In this document: positions 47,321-59,800 of the stretch, one piece after another
Position numbering within the stretch: position 1 is the stretch's first letter
How the letters are laid out: each line of letters opens with the position of its first letter
DNA from: Polytrichum commune
Taxonomy: Eukaryota; Streptophyta; Polytrichopsida; Polytrichales; Polytrichaceae
Assembly: GCA_950295325.1 (NCBI GenBank)
Contig: OX485805.1
Location: 48,198,758-48,262,757, forward strand
DNA length: 64,000 nt
Reading direction: 5' to 3'
Made by a program: the position numbers and the translations under genes
The notes under the pieces: generated by a model
Databases searched by the model: none
Told to the model about the DNA's origin: nothing
Seen by the model: the letters and a program-made list of their open reading frames with translations, nothing else

Positions 47321-47591
47321 AACCCACCCTATTGAGATGGACCCCACCACTATTATCCAAGGTGAAACACATGGTCAATTGCAATATAATACGTAACGTT
47401 CCATTTTGAAATGATTTGAATATGGAATTAGCATCAGAGGCCCCAAATTATTTCGGAGAAACTCACTTGAGATGAATTAACCACAAATCTATGGAGGTCA
47501 AGTCTTTATTAACCCCCTTTACCTTGGTTAATAGTGGTGGGGGCCCAACTCAAAGAGGTGGGTGTCTAGCCTTGGCCACCACACTATTTTA

Positions 47592-47786
47592 TCTAATCAG
47601 TGTGGTTTGCCATACGGAGTTACATGTTGCTATAACTTTTTCACCAACATTATCGTCTCTTTACAAACTAAGTTATATCATATTCTTCGGTATGCATATG
47701 TTACTTTTGCTATCTGGGCAAATGATGCTCGTAGTAAAATGTTATGGCAATCCGTAACTCCAAATGTTAACCCACACTATTTAGAC
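47592..47786. mobile_element. MITE family 1, copy f
   Basis: 'aatcagtgtgg', then 'cggagttacatgttgctata' on the left, and 'gcaatccgtaactccaaatg', then 'cccacactattta' on the right, are inverted ends of the family. The interior has diverged from the other copies. Confidence 0.7.
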
Positions 47787-48338
47787 AAAATAATGTACCT
47801 TCCGTCTCCATACAGGAAGAATGTCGGTAAGCTATGGGCACATTGAGACGACCAACGATTTGTGGTGTCTGAGTAAACTCATCCATAACAAAGGTGAAAA
47901 CACAACAAAGTATAAATAACCTAGGTGCCTATTTTAAGCTCATTCACCTTTGAAAATGGCATCAAAGACTCCGAATCGTTCTAGTGGGATCCAATTTAAT
48001 TAACGCTGCTCCCAACTTTATAAGGGGTATATGTGTATTATAACCTCTTCATGCATAGAGAACGACTTTTACATAGAAGGCACGAAAACCGAGTCCATTG
48101 AGAATCCCCGCAATGACCTTATACCATACCCCTATATATTATACTTATTATATATATCTTATGTTTGATTGGGGCTTGACCTCATGATCTTTTACAAGGT
48201 TATAATCAATTAGATGACAACATGTGGGTCTTTGAGGGGAGCCCAAGTAATAAGCTCACACCCACATGTGGGGTAGGGTATACGGATGATCCCATTTAAC
48301 TCCCCCCCGGGTTTCCTCCGCAAAGGCAGCCAACTATA
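47787..48338. other. intergenic, nothing recognised
   Basis: No supported feature. Confidence 0.35.
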
Positions 48339-48368
48339 GTGCAAGCCAAGCCAAGCCAAGCCACGGTG

Positions 48369-48536
48369 ATGTGGTTAGAGAAGCCCTTCCGCTTCCTACT
48401 ATTTGCCACGTTTCGTACAAGAGGAATGTTGAAAACCCTAAACCCCGGCCAATTCCTGTCCCCGATTCATGCCCGAGAGTTGTACGGCTGTTGCTTTTCA
48501 AGAAGACATTGGCGAGTGGGAAAAAAATATAATTAA
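48369..48536 (+). other. possible first exon with targeting-peptide-like sequence
   Basis: An ATG at 48369 opens 55 codons starting MWLEKPFRFLLFATFRTRGM, with many Arg and hydrophobic residues and few acids, as in mitochondrial presequences. AAACCCTAAACCCC occurs inside it near 48434. The patch is GC-richer than its surroundings. No downstream exon was found, so it may be a gene remnant. Confidence 0.25.
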
Positions 48537-48870
48537 AATAAATTTAATGAGTGTATTTTAGATGCGAAGTTGGGAGAGTGTGGCCTACTTGTATATGTGT
48601 TTGAGGGCAGCAGGCAGGGGAGTATATTTCTGCTATTTACAGTATGGCCCCAGCTAGTTGGGGTCAGTGGCTGCCCGAAACCAGATTTACGGATTCCTGG
48701 TCTAGCTAAAATGAACTGCGGTGAGAAGTGAATATTGCATACAAACGTATCTTTCATTCATGCAATAAAATCACCATGAAATTTGGGTTTGTAGCCTGGA
48801 TGTTTCTTTTTATAGTTGGGGTGAGCTTGGAGTTGGAACTCAAAGACCCCTATTTAGTCAATCTAACGGG

Positions 48871-49247
48871 TTATAGTTGTCCCAGGTTAGATCACATCTT
48901 CATTCCGCTGGGTCCCGCCCTCTCCCACGCCTCTTTCATTGTTCGGCCTTCCTGTCCACAGATGCGTGGGAACTCCTCCTCGTTGGGAACCAATGTGACA
49001 ATACCCGGTCAAAATTACAAATATTCAAGTTTACATCACTTTCATGATTCTCAAGTTAGTTGATGGAGTTCCTTCATATGCCAAAGAACCTTGATGGCTT
49101 AAGTGACCGGGTATTGTCACATTGGTTCCCAACGGGGAAGAGTTCCCACGCAGGTGTGGGCAGGAAGACAGGACAGTGAAAGAGGCATGGGAGGGGTAGG
49201 GCGGGCCCCAGTCGAATGAAGATGTGATGTAGCCCGGGGCGAGATAA
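48871..49247. mobile_element. foldback element, 140-bp arms
   Basis: The left arm 48871-49010 and right arm 49105-49247 are inverted copies of roughly 85 percent identity by eye. They share 'atcacatcttcattc', 'tgcgtgggaact', 'gttgggaaccaatgtgacaa' and 'tacccggtc'. The loop is 94 bases. No coding capacity. Transcription would give a long hairpin RNA. Confidence 0.85.
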
Positions 49248-49656
49248 TTGAGTCGGACAATCCGCAAGTCTACCAAGAGCATGGATTTAGCATAGATTGA
49301 TGAGGGGTACACTCGTGTGCAATATACATGTTTGTGTGTCCAACAATCAAATTCAAGTTTAATCACTGTCATACATAAAGAATGCGCTTAGGTCTTTCCT
49401 TTGGTATTTCATTGCGGTTTAGGCGGGCTCGAAGAAAGTGTTTAGTCATATCAAAGGTCTTTTTGTGGGATTATTTCTGATGGGGCATTGAGGATATCTT
49501 TCATGCCATGGTGAGTTGGGAGGGTCGTGTATGGTGCAAAAGAGAGTGGGTGGAATAAGCTTAATGTCACCGGAGGATGCAATGAGCAAATGGGTGATCA
49601 AGTCTTTACTCCCATGATAGGTCAATCTCCATAAAAGAAAAGAAAAAGAAAAAGTA

Positions 49657-50329
49657 CAGTAACCTCCCGTTTAAGTACGCAGTTTTTGGCAAAAAATTTA
49701 GGGTTCAAGATTTCTTAATTGAACATGTCGTGAATTGTCATTTGGCATAAGTTTTGAAGTTTTTTGCGTTTGGCTTTGAGGCCGACCACTCAGATCTTGC
49801 TATGTAATGATTCAAACGATTTCTTAAGGCCATCAAAAAATTCCTCTGCTTCTGCTTGAATTTCAAGGCAGAGCAACTAATCCTCGATGTCAAGAACCTG
49901 TTTATAAAGGGAGTCAAAACCCTAGAATATAACTCCATTTTCTAAACCGACATTCAGTTCATGAGTGTTAACATCGCCTTCACTAACGATGTACTCTCGG
50001 GCTAGAGCCCTTTTACTCGGAGTATTTGTTCTACTAAGCTTCAAGATGATTTCGCATTGTTGATGCTCATTGAGACGCTTTCCGTTTGGTTTCTTTGACA
50101 TTGTAGCGAAACACAAGCGATTTGATAAACCTTAAACCCTAAAGTACACACCTAATGGCTATAGCGAAACACAAGCGATAGTGATTTGGCAAACCCTAAA
50201 TCCTAAAGTACACACCTACCAACTATAGCGAAACACAAGCAATTTGGGGAACCCTAAAGTACGCACCTACCAGCTAAGTACGTACAAACTACGCATGTTT
50301 AAGTTGCGTACTTAAGCGGGCGGTTACTG
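49657..50329 (-). mobile_element. pogo-like DNA transposon, internally deleted
   Basis: Both ends begin CAGTAACC and share CCCG and TTAAGTACGCA within the first 27 bases. They are flanked by TA on each side (49655-49656 and 50330-50331), the signature of pogo/Tc1-mariner insertion. The element encodes the start of a transposase on the minus strand and a decayed C-terminal piece of one. A threefold repeat of about 60 bases (units at about 50103, 50161 and 50225, 'tagcgaaacacaagc') fills its right-hand part. Confidence 0.85.
49922..50101 (-). pseudogene. pogo transposase N-terminal DNA-binding domain fragment
   Basis: Fifty-nine residues start MSKKPNGKRLNEHQQCEIIL and include KRALAREYIVSEGDV. 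This fits the psq/CENP-B-type helix-turn-helix that opens pogo transposases and binds the element's ends. After the stop at 49922, another frame down to about 49715 shows EAEEFFDGLKKSFESL and LKAKRKKLQNL, then QMTIHDMF. This resembles the acidic and 'Q-T-I-FF'-like tail of the same protein family. The DDE catalytic core between them is gone, so the element could move only with help from another source. Confidence 0.7.
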
Positions 50330-50331
50330 TA

Positions 50332-52584
50332 ACGCATGTAACTAGATACCGGTGTGAATGTGAGCCCGTTGGCCTGATGTTGATCACGGTAATCCTTGTT
50401 GCAGCATAAGATGTTATGCCTCCTATGAAGTGGGTCCAATCTTCAATTGATTCAAAGGTAGTGTATTCTTAGCTTAGACCTTACGGTAGGTGGGAGGCCT
50501 CCTCTTTGTGGCTCTTTGCTGTATCCTTTTCATTTATATGAGACTCAAAGGTATGTGGACACATTGCTTAGGCATGGAAATCAATGACTGCATCGTATCA
50601 ATTCCTTCTTCCCTCGTATACTGAGGGCATCTTGCAACTTTAACTTGTCATGGACTTTAAAGTACCATGGTTTGAGATTTGGCATCACTATAAACAAGGT
50701 TTTTATCAAGTATAAAAAAAAGACTCGGTTACTTCATAGACGTTGGGATCTAGTCCATAACGACTTTCTTTTGTGGAAGAAAGCCCAACCCCAATGTTCC
50801 CTTGTAGATGTCTTTCATTGTAGTTGGCTTAATTTGGTGGACTACTATTGGGCGTTTAGAGGCAAAGTTATTGAACAATATCAAACTCCTCCTAATACAC
50901 ATGAGTGGGTAGGCATGTACAACACATAACCTTTGTTGACACTATTCTTGTGTGGGTGGTGAAAGCAATCTATATATGAGGGAGCACCGCTATGGGCAGG
51001 TTCTAGACTTAGTGCCAACTTTATGGGTAGAACCTGCAAATATTGGGTGGGATTGCAAATTATGTTTTGCACTAACAACATTTGTCCCAAGTCAATCAAT
51101 GCACACGAACCTAAAGATTTTTAGAGATGTATGCTTCTGTTAGAGTGGACACCTAGACTAACGGGGGTAATTAACAAGCAAGTTATTTTATTATTTGGAA
51201 AGGGTGATGTGTATGATTTTGACACAATTTGATGGTGGTGACTAGAGAAGACATTCTTCATGAAGCACTTAGCTAAAGCGAGTAGGACTTGAATCACCAA
51301 GCATGTCACTCTCACCAAGCCCATTATTGCTAAATGGAAGAATATCTACAGTATAACCCTCCCTCCATCTCATCTCGTTGGAATGTGATCTAGGATAAAC
51401 AACCGACACAAAATAATTTGCTTTTCCAATGAGAAATCATATTGCATGACACACTCATATGAACTTGCTCATGAAATATGATTCACATGTCCATGGTCGT
51501 AGGATACCCCTTGACCATGTTTACTTTTTGGGTAGCATTGTCACGAATCTCTTCGACCTACGGATTCTAGTCCCGGTAGCATATACATGGTAATATAAAA
51601 AATATATAAAAAACAAAAAAAAACTGGGTGCTCAACAAAAAGCTTCTTGGCTACTCCTTTTTTGGGGTTAAATATCAAATATTCTTCAATTATAAGTGTT
51701 AACCTTACATTAATACCAACCTAATCTAACTGGTTTACCTTGAAATAACCTTAATTTTAACGACTTGACATCAATCTTAAAAATAATCCTTCATTACACC
51801 TATAAGTAGAGAATTCAAGTGAATTACTTGAACCTAACAATTTTGTAGAATATTTTATTGCAGAGAAAACATCAATATGAAATGAAGGGTCCTTAGGGCC
51901 ACTTCTTCACACACAAGCCAAGAGCCGTGACCATGAAATTGTGAGAGCCCAAAAGAAAGTGTCCAAAGGCCGTCCCAATACACCTCCAAAATCATGTAGT
52001 GTGGTTACGGATCCTCGAGTGTAGTGTGAAGTCATATGTGACCAGGTCTTCAACCAAATGCTATTTCAATGATTTTCTATTCATGCGGGTCCGCACACAT
52101 GATAAAAAAGAATCAATCAACGATTGTGAGCGTTCAGAGTGCACACTCTCTTGGTCTTGTGTTAGGCCTACCTCCAAGAGGTGGTTTTGAAAATAATCCA
52201 AGTGACCATGAAACATGATCCATTTGATGCCATGTAGGAATCCATGTAGACTTTACATCCATCTTACATTCACATACTCCGTTGGTCCCTCAAGCGTAGT
52301 GTGAAGCGAACTTGGACCAGCTCCGCCTTTTCCACCAATGAGAGTGCTTTGAAGTGTAACGGATACGGGCTCTCAGTCTCGTGTGTGAAGTGGCCCTTAG
52401 CATTTGTATGGTTAGGGTCTTTCCTAACCTGTATATACACGGAAATCAATATGTCAACAAAATCATGCGTCTTTTACTCAAACTTAAATAAGCAAGGAGT
52501 TACTATGTAGTTATCAAAATACACAACATGTCTGTTGTTTGATTCAATTTTTTCAAAGAGAATCAGAAAACGAGCAATTCAGGC
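50332..52584. other. intergenic, nothing recognised
   Basis: Spacer with short open frames but no motif. 52001-52200 and 52270-52420 share 'ctcgagtgtagtgtgaag'/'ctcaagcgtagtgtgaag' and 'agtggccc'-type words, hinting at an old duplication. Confidence 0.35.
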
Positions 52585-53270
52585 AGAGTTCATTGCCGAT
52601 TCATCTCAAATGATGTCAATTGCACTAATTTGTGGTCTTTAAAACAAATTTCATTGTCAAATCAATTGTAAAAATTTAACCTCTAAGTTGCATATTATTT
52701 CAGGGTTTTTTTTTGTTGGATGAATGAGAAGTAGATTCATATACGGTAATTCCCTCTCTTCCACTATAATGGGGTGCACTATAGAAATAATTAAAATGTC
52801 ACTAGTCTACATCACTTGGACCTTTGTCTACCTAAATGTCCACCAATCTTCATTGCATATTCCATTAGGGTTGAGGCATCTACAACTGAGAAAATAAGAG
52901 ATTTTTCATTTGTTTAGGAGGAGTATGGCTGGAAATTATTTTTCTTGTGAAGAGAAAAAAATTCTAGGAGAATGTAATTTTTTAGTTTCTTTCCATGAAT
53001 ATGGAAATTGCTATGAATTTTGAAGCAGTTATGTTTAGGGGAACACACAATCAAACTATAGGTTAACCCATAATTGCTCATCTAATGCTAATTCTTGGCT
53101 ACGACAATTGTCATAAGTCTAATAGAGTAGTTAATCACAACCTGCCACCACGTAAATCTTAACTCCATTCGCCTAAAAATATATTAATTTCATCCATGCC
53201 AGCATGACAAGTACCCTAGTGAGCGATTAAATGGACGTGACTCACTATGGATGCCTTGATCTTACAATTG
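52585..53270 (+). repeat. dispersed repeat family X, direct copy 2
   Basis: The right half matches 45400-45785 in the same orientation, and the left half matches 4195-4480 in inverted orientation. This makes it the longest copy. No terminal structure seen. Confidence 0.7.
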
Positions 53271-56070
53271 GTTTTTTGAATATTTTTGCATGTGCTTCAG
53301 ACTATGCAATATGTTGAAGGAAACAAGGAGGTGACAATAGAGTTATATGGGTGCAAGCAAAGTAAAGTGGACCAAAAAGTGCTCCAATATACTAAAACCA
53401 TAGTTTTCTTTTGGTCAAATGCCTAAAAGTAGTAGCAAGATGTTGTTTAAATAGGATATTTTCTCATGGTGACCTTATTGTTGTGTTAAGTACTCAAATG
53501 TAGAATACCATGATGAGATTCTCAAAACCTATCATTAAGAGTAATGCTCAAAAGCAAATGGCTAGGTTTGGTTTTGGACGTAAATTTCATGACCTTAATC
53601 ATCTTGAACTTGATTATTTATATATTCCTTGAATTCATTATACACTTGAGGTCATCATCAAACATTTATGTAGAAAATCACCACTTAAATGTAATTGGTG
53701 TTTAATTTTTTTGTCATATTTTAAACAAAAAATTGGCAATTTTATGTTCAATATCATCACTTGCACATCCACTTGCATTGTCTCCTAAAAATTATAGATT
53801 TTTTATAGATGGTTTTCGTGAACATAAATTACTTGGCTTTGTAGATCAATATGTTTATAAAAATGTTGGTGTATTATTTTGAATCACTCGCACTTCAAAC
53901 GTGTGCAAGGATCAAGAGTTGTCCACTTTACCATGCTTGCACCCAGCCGTAAAGTAAAGCTAATGAAACCACATGCTTAATCCCAAGCCTTGAGTTTATG
54001 AGAATTACACAAAGTCACCCAAGTTTTCTTAATGTTGAGGTCACCATGCACAAAAAGTGGTGCTGGCTATTAAAAACCAACTTTCTAGTTTGTCCTACTA
54101 GAATGAGTGGCCCAAGATAACCTTCCATAGACCGATCCAAGATTTAAGACAATTGGTCCCATGTGCATACACTCTTTTAGATCCTTAATTTCTCTAAATA
54201 CTCATAAGGATGAAATAAGAGATCCCAAAAATTGCCCTCAACGATCAAAATAAACTTTGATACACGATGCGCTAACGCACTCTCAATAAAAAGTTTTCAC
54301 AAAGAAGGATCAAATCCACAATTTTATCCCTCTTTGAAGGACTTTACAAATGACTCTAAATATCTTGGAAATAATTTACACAATCAACTTTGAAGCCCTC
54401 CTTGCACATGGTCCATGTCTACAACCCTCCCGGGTAGGGCACTCATACATGTATTTAATAACCCATATGCGACGGAAGGGTATTTATCATGGGGCTATTT
54501 ATCTAAGAAATTGGAATTCTTTACACCCTATCAGTACAGATAAATCTAAATTTTGTCATTTTAGATGACCCTATTTGTATTTATAAAGTCGCAAGTGAAC
54601 TAGTTTCAAGTACCCTATGTTCTTATAATTTTTATATTTCACCCCATGAATGACGAATCATAGGACTCTTGAAAGTTTGTAGTGAAAATTCAATAAACCA
54701 TGTCTAGACTGAAGACATCAAACAATGTACCAAAACATAAAAACTTGAAGCATTATTAGGACCTCCTATTGTTCCAAAACATACATCAAACAATGTTCAA
54801 ATCAAACAAACTTGAAGCAAGCAAACTTGAGAGAAGCACCAAAATAAAAAATATAAACATCTAAGCTCAATTCGATTCTCAACTCTTGTGTTTAGGAACA
54901 CATTGGATAGCAACATAACTTAGGGTCATTCAAATTTTTCATTCGGGAATTTGGATTGAAAATGGATATTTTTTCATTCATTTACCACCATAAAATGCTT
55001 TGTATACCTCTGCCTCAATATTTGTTTCTCTACCTACTATTCCCAACCCTATTTTAAATTGAAAGAATAAGATAAATTGATGCATTATATGGTACCCTTA
55101 TTTTTTTATACACACAACTTTGTAATTGAAGAGGTGCTTCATTATATCGAAGAATTGTATAAATTTTCTCACAAATGAATAAAAAATACTCTATATTCTT
55201 TCTCACATGGTTTAATAAATTTTCGCGAGTGCCCTACCCGGGACAACCCTATGATATTACACATGCAACTGTGGGTCTCTAAATCTTTACAAGAACACAT
55301 GTTTAAGCTCCCAATATTGGCATGCTCATGTCTAAGAAGCAAGCTCAATTAAAACCACCTCATTATATGTTGAATTCTTCAAATCAGTTTAATATCTTCA
55401 CGTTATTGTTGTAAATTTGAAAATGATACGCATCAGTTAAGAAGATTGATAGCAAAGACATTGTTGAAAGGAATGAAGAAGATTACATATTGATGTAGTG
55501 TCATGTATATGTAACTCAGTGGGCCTCTTTGATTTAGTAGTCATATAGTTGAAAACCATGCAAATATGTAATTACAAAGTGACCAACCTCACATCATGAA
55601 TTGGGTCCTCAATTACCATTCAAATATATTATGTACAATAATATTAAAACCATTATAGAGAAATACATGGGAGAAAACCTATCATGCATTTTAAAGGATC
55701 GTGCAAAAACCAAATCTACCTCAAGCAAAGGGGGCTTGTAACAAATCTCTCACAGGTTTGTTACCTACTTTCACACTCACAATTATCAATCCAAATGACC
55801 AGTTGAAGAACTTAGTTTATTTTCCTTGTAACGTCAAATTACAATCATAGACCAAATAGATCTTGGTCTAAGCTCAACCACTATAGGAGAGAGACAAAAA
55901 AGATCATCTCTCTTCCCCCGAGCTTCCTCTTATGCCAAAGGCACTACTTTTACTTTCTATTTTCACATATAACAAACATGTTCTATTCATAGTTCTATCT
56001 CTTAGTTCTACTATGAATCTTCTATCTTTGGTTCTTCTAGAATCTTCTTCCATCTTTTAACTCAATCTCA
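53271..56070. other. intergenic, nothing recognised
   Basis: Long AT-rich stretch without a supported gene. 'agggcactc' with 'ctcccgggt' near 54430 and 'gtgccctacccggga' near 55230 form a distant inverted pair that might be ends of an old element, but I could not extend it. Confidence 0.3.
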
Positions 56071-56078
56071 TTCTTCCA

Positions 56079-56423
56079 GTTGGAACAGTCTAATTCCAAC
56101 TGGATTCATCCATCCTTCCTTCTAGTTGAAAATATCTAATTCCAACTTGAGTCATTTATCCATAATTCTAGTTGGAACCGTCTAATTCCACCTTGGTTCA
56201 TCCAACCATTCTTCTAGTTGGAACCGTCTAATTCCAACTAGCTTTATCTATTCATTGAGAGTTGTCTAACTCCAATGAATAGCATTCATCTTTTCAATTT
56301 TAGAGTGGTCTAACTCATGTGCACATGTTCTCAATATGGAATGGTCTAAAATTCCAATGTACTAAATGTGGAGTTGTCTAACTCCAGCCCATCCATCTTC
56401 AATTGGGAGTTGTCTAGCTCCCA
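56079..56423. repeat. array of nine short hairpins with a GTCTA loop
   Basis: Nine small inverted repeats, at about 56079, 56125, 56171, 56217, 56248, 56303, 56338, 56369 and 56404, share the centre (G/A)TCTA. Their stems differ yet keep pairing: GGAA/TTCC in the first four (the second imperfect), GAGTT/AACTC extended by CTATTCATTG/CAATGAATAG in the fifth, GAGT/ACTC, GGAAT/ATTCC, GGAGTT/AACTCC, then GGGAGTT/AGCTCCC. The first four repeat every 46 bases; later spacing varies. No protein frame explains it. Confidence 0.75.
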
Positions 56424-56492
56424 TCATACTTTGCATACACACTGCCACATGTGGTTAGAATATTCAATCATCCATCATTATTTTTAGTAATT

Positions 56493-56531
56493 GGCGATGT
56501 GATTGGCACTTACAGGGCCAATCACATCGCC
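56493..56531. repeat. perfect 15-bp stem hairpin
   Basis: GGCGATGTGATTGGC at 56493-56507 pairs perfectly with GCCAATCACATCGCC at 56517-56531 across a 9-base loop. It lies just past the hairpin array and about 300 bases from the copia 3' LTR start. There is no U-run typical of a terminator. Confidence 0.8.
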
Positions 56532-56837
56532 CCACCCCACCCCTTCATGGTACAATAGGGTTCGTATTGGAAGTCAATACAATCAGAATTGAGATTGCAC
56601 AAAAAAATATACACATACGCAAAGGCATATGAACAATGTTTGGAATGTGATGGTCTCATGCTCTCAATGCTTTGTCTTTTATTTTTATTTTTATTTTTTT
56701 GGTTCATACAAACAATATGGGATAATTCTTATTCCTCTTCGGGCTAGCGTTGTGGCCTTATTTTATCCTTATTGTTTCTCATGCTTCTTCCATTACATTT
56801 TTATTGACTACGAGCAATCTAATTTTTACATTCTACA
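56532..56837 (-). mobile_element. probable start of copia 3' LTR
   Basis: On the minus strand a purine tract CAAAGTGGGAG (56848-56838) is followed at once by TGTAGAATG. This matches the polypurine tract and TG start of a copia 3' LTR. The LTR's far end was not identified and no matching 5' LTR was seen on the right, so the extent is a guess. Confidence 0.5.
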
Positions 56838-59800
56838 CTCCCACTTTGCGAGTAGTCAAAGACTTTTAAACCCAATTTTTTTTTGTTAATGCTTGATGTC
56901 TATCTTTTGCAAGTAGTTTGGTTAGCATGTCTGCTACCACATCCATTGTTAAATAATACTTCAAATATATCTCTTGGTTTTCTAGTTTCTCTATAATGAA
57001 ATGATGTTGTACGTCGAATGATGTGTGGTATTCTCTGCAAGTACTATACATCCTTGTTTGTCGCATATGATAGATGTCAATCCTTCTTGCACGTATCTCA
57101 TCTCCGTCAAAAGTTGTCTAAGCCAAACATCTTCCTTTGTGCAAGGCTAGTGGCCATATACTCTGCCTCTGCTGTAGACAATGCAAAGGTTGGTTGTTTC
57201 TTGCATTTCCACAAAATGACTCCAACGCCAACAAGAAACACGTACCTCATGATGGATTGCCAGTCGTTTGCATTTCTTGCCCAATCCACATCGCAAAATT
57301 CTCTCAAGGCAATATCTCTGCCTCAGAGGCATAATTTGAAGTCCAAAGTGTCCTTCAAGTACCTCATGATGCGTTTCACGACCATTCAATATGGTGGACT
57401 GGCCTTCAACATGAATTGGTTCACCGTACTCATCGCAAATGCATCGTACCCATCATTGCATACATGAGAGATCCTACCTTAATCTTGTATGAAGCACCTT
57501 CTATTTCCCTTTGCACATTCTCAAATTCCTCATTCAATTTAGTATGTAGGCAGTAATGCAACTCTCTAAAATTGCTCATCTCAAATTCCTTCTCGAGTTC
57601 CGATTTGAGCCACTCAGATTAGATTACATTGTTTGTCAATATGATCAATCGTTCACGTAGAAAATTGCCACCAACAAATACTCACATGTTTGCTTGACGT
57701 ACAACAAATGATCCATTTGACTCCTACACAAGCCCTCATTGATGAAACACGAGTCGATACAGTGGTACCATGCCCTCGGCAATTACTTGAGCCTCTACAA
57801 TAATTTCTTGAACTTACACATAAGATGTTCCTTCCTTTCTTGTACAAAACCCTCCGGTTGATCCATGTAGATCTCAACCTCCAATACTCCGTTAAAATAT
57901 ATTGCTTTTACATTCATTGGCAGATCTCCCAATCTATGGCTGTTCTTATTGTGAAAATGCATCTAATGGTGATGAACTTGGCCATGAGGACAAAGGTCTC
58001 GTTGATATCCACACCGTCCACTTGAAAATATTCCTTTGCTACTAATTGCGCCTTATGCCTAATGATTTCACCCGATGCATCCCTCTTGGTGCGGAACAAC
58101 TGTTTACATCCTACACTCTTGCACCTTTGTAAAGTTGGAAAATTCTCAAAAGTAGTTGGCCATGAGCAAGTGATACTTCTCTTGCAATGTGGCCTCCTCA
58201 ATGCTTGCTTCTTTAAATCTCAATGCTTCGCACATTTTTAAATGATCATCTAAAAATGCCACATTGGCCAATTCTCCACCGTATTGGAGGAGATTGTGAT
58301 TCTTCTACCACTCTCCAAACGGGAGTTGTTTCCTTGTAGGATATCTCCCATCTTTGCAAAATCTTTTGACACGGCCATCATTCCCCACCAATATTCTAAT
58401 CACTTCTTCTTTTATAACCAAATGATCTCTCATTTGTTCCTCGCTTTTCTCACCGTCATCACATAAAGATGATTTGAAATATTCATTCACAACAACCACC
58501 GTAGAGGCTTTATTTTTCCTACTTCAACGCATATTCAAATCGTTTCCAATGCTCGTACTATCCTCCATTCATATCACATCTCTATTTTATATTAAAAAAT
58601 AGTTTCCAAACACAGTCTATAGGTTTTAGTTCCATCACAATAACCCAAAAACAAACATTTGGTGTCCTTTGCATCGAGTTTACCCTTCTTTTTATTCGGT
58701 ATCATTGCATACGCAATACATCCAAATATACACATTGATGCAATGCAAGGCCTCCTCCCGCTCCAGTTTCCTCGTGCGTAATAGAATCCAATATCCTCAT
58801 TACACATTGGCTTCGTGTGTAAACCGCATTGGCACCGCTTTTGTCCAAAACAATTTTATGAAGGTTTGGAGCATGTAGCATGTTTCTTGCCATCTCTACG
58901 ATGCTGCAATTTGCACGCTCCACCACTCCATTTTGTTTAAGCCTATATGGAGTAGGTGTTTGCTTCTTAATGCCATGGTCCTTTAAAATCCACTCAAATG
59001 GCTTAAAAATAAAATTTCCGTTGTTGTCCAACTAAAACGACTTGATTTTGTGCTTCAATTTCATTCCTACAAGCGCCTTGAACTCCTTAAACCTCTTAAA
59101 ATACTCTCCATTAGACTTCAATGCATACAATCATACCTTCATCGAGAAATCGACAATGAAAGTCATGAAATACCTTGCACTCCCTATATATGTAATCCTC
59201 ATGGGACCACACATATGGCAATGGATATTTTTCAAATTTTTGGTCATTCGTCTCCCCAATCGATCGGAAACACAACTCTATGTTGTTTGCCTTCAATGCA
59301 CGCTTTGCAATGCAACGAGAATGTGATGTAAGAAAGGTTGCCAAGGTTCATATCACTCAACATATTTTAGAGTGTATGAACAACCTTCACATTCAAATGG
59401 CTAAGGTAGTGGTGCCAAAGCTTGAGTGTACCATCTCCCGTTGGAAATTGCACCAAGTTGGCCGCATCCGCTCCGTGCACCTTCGTAAAATTCATTTCAT
59501 ACAAATTTTCTTTGCGTAACGTAATTGCAATGACTTTACTATCACAAGTTTTACAAAACGTTCGTTTAGGTTAAATTGCATTTTCAAAATATTCGACACA
59601 AGTTCTTTCACCAAGAACATATTGGCTTGGAACTTTGACACATGGAATGCATCTTTGATAGGAATTCCGTTGATTTTACCTCTTACAATATTTTTCACGA
59701 CAATAGATCTCACATCAATGGCTTTAATAATTTTATCAAGACTCAAATACACATTGCGTGGAGCGATTACCTCGTATTTGTCAAAAGCGGCTCTATATAA

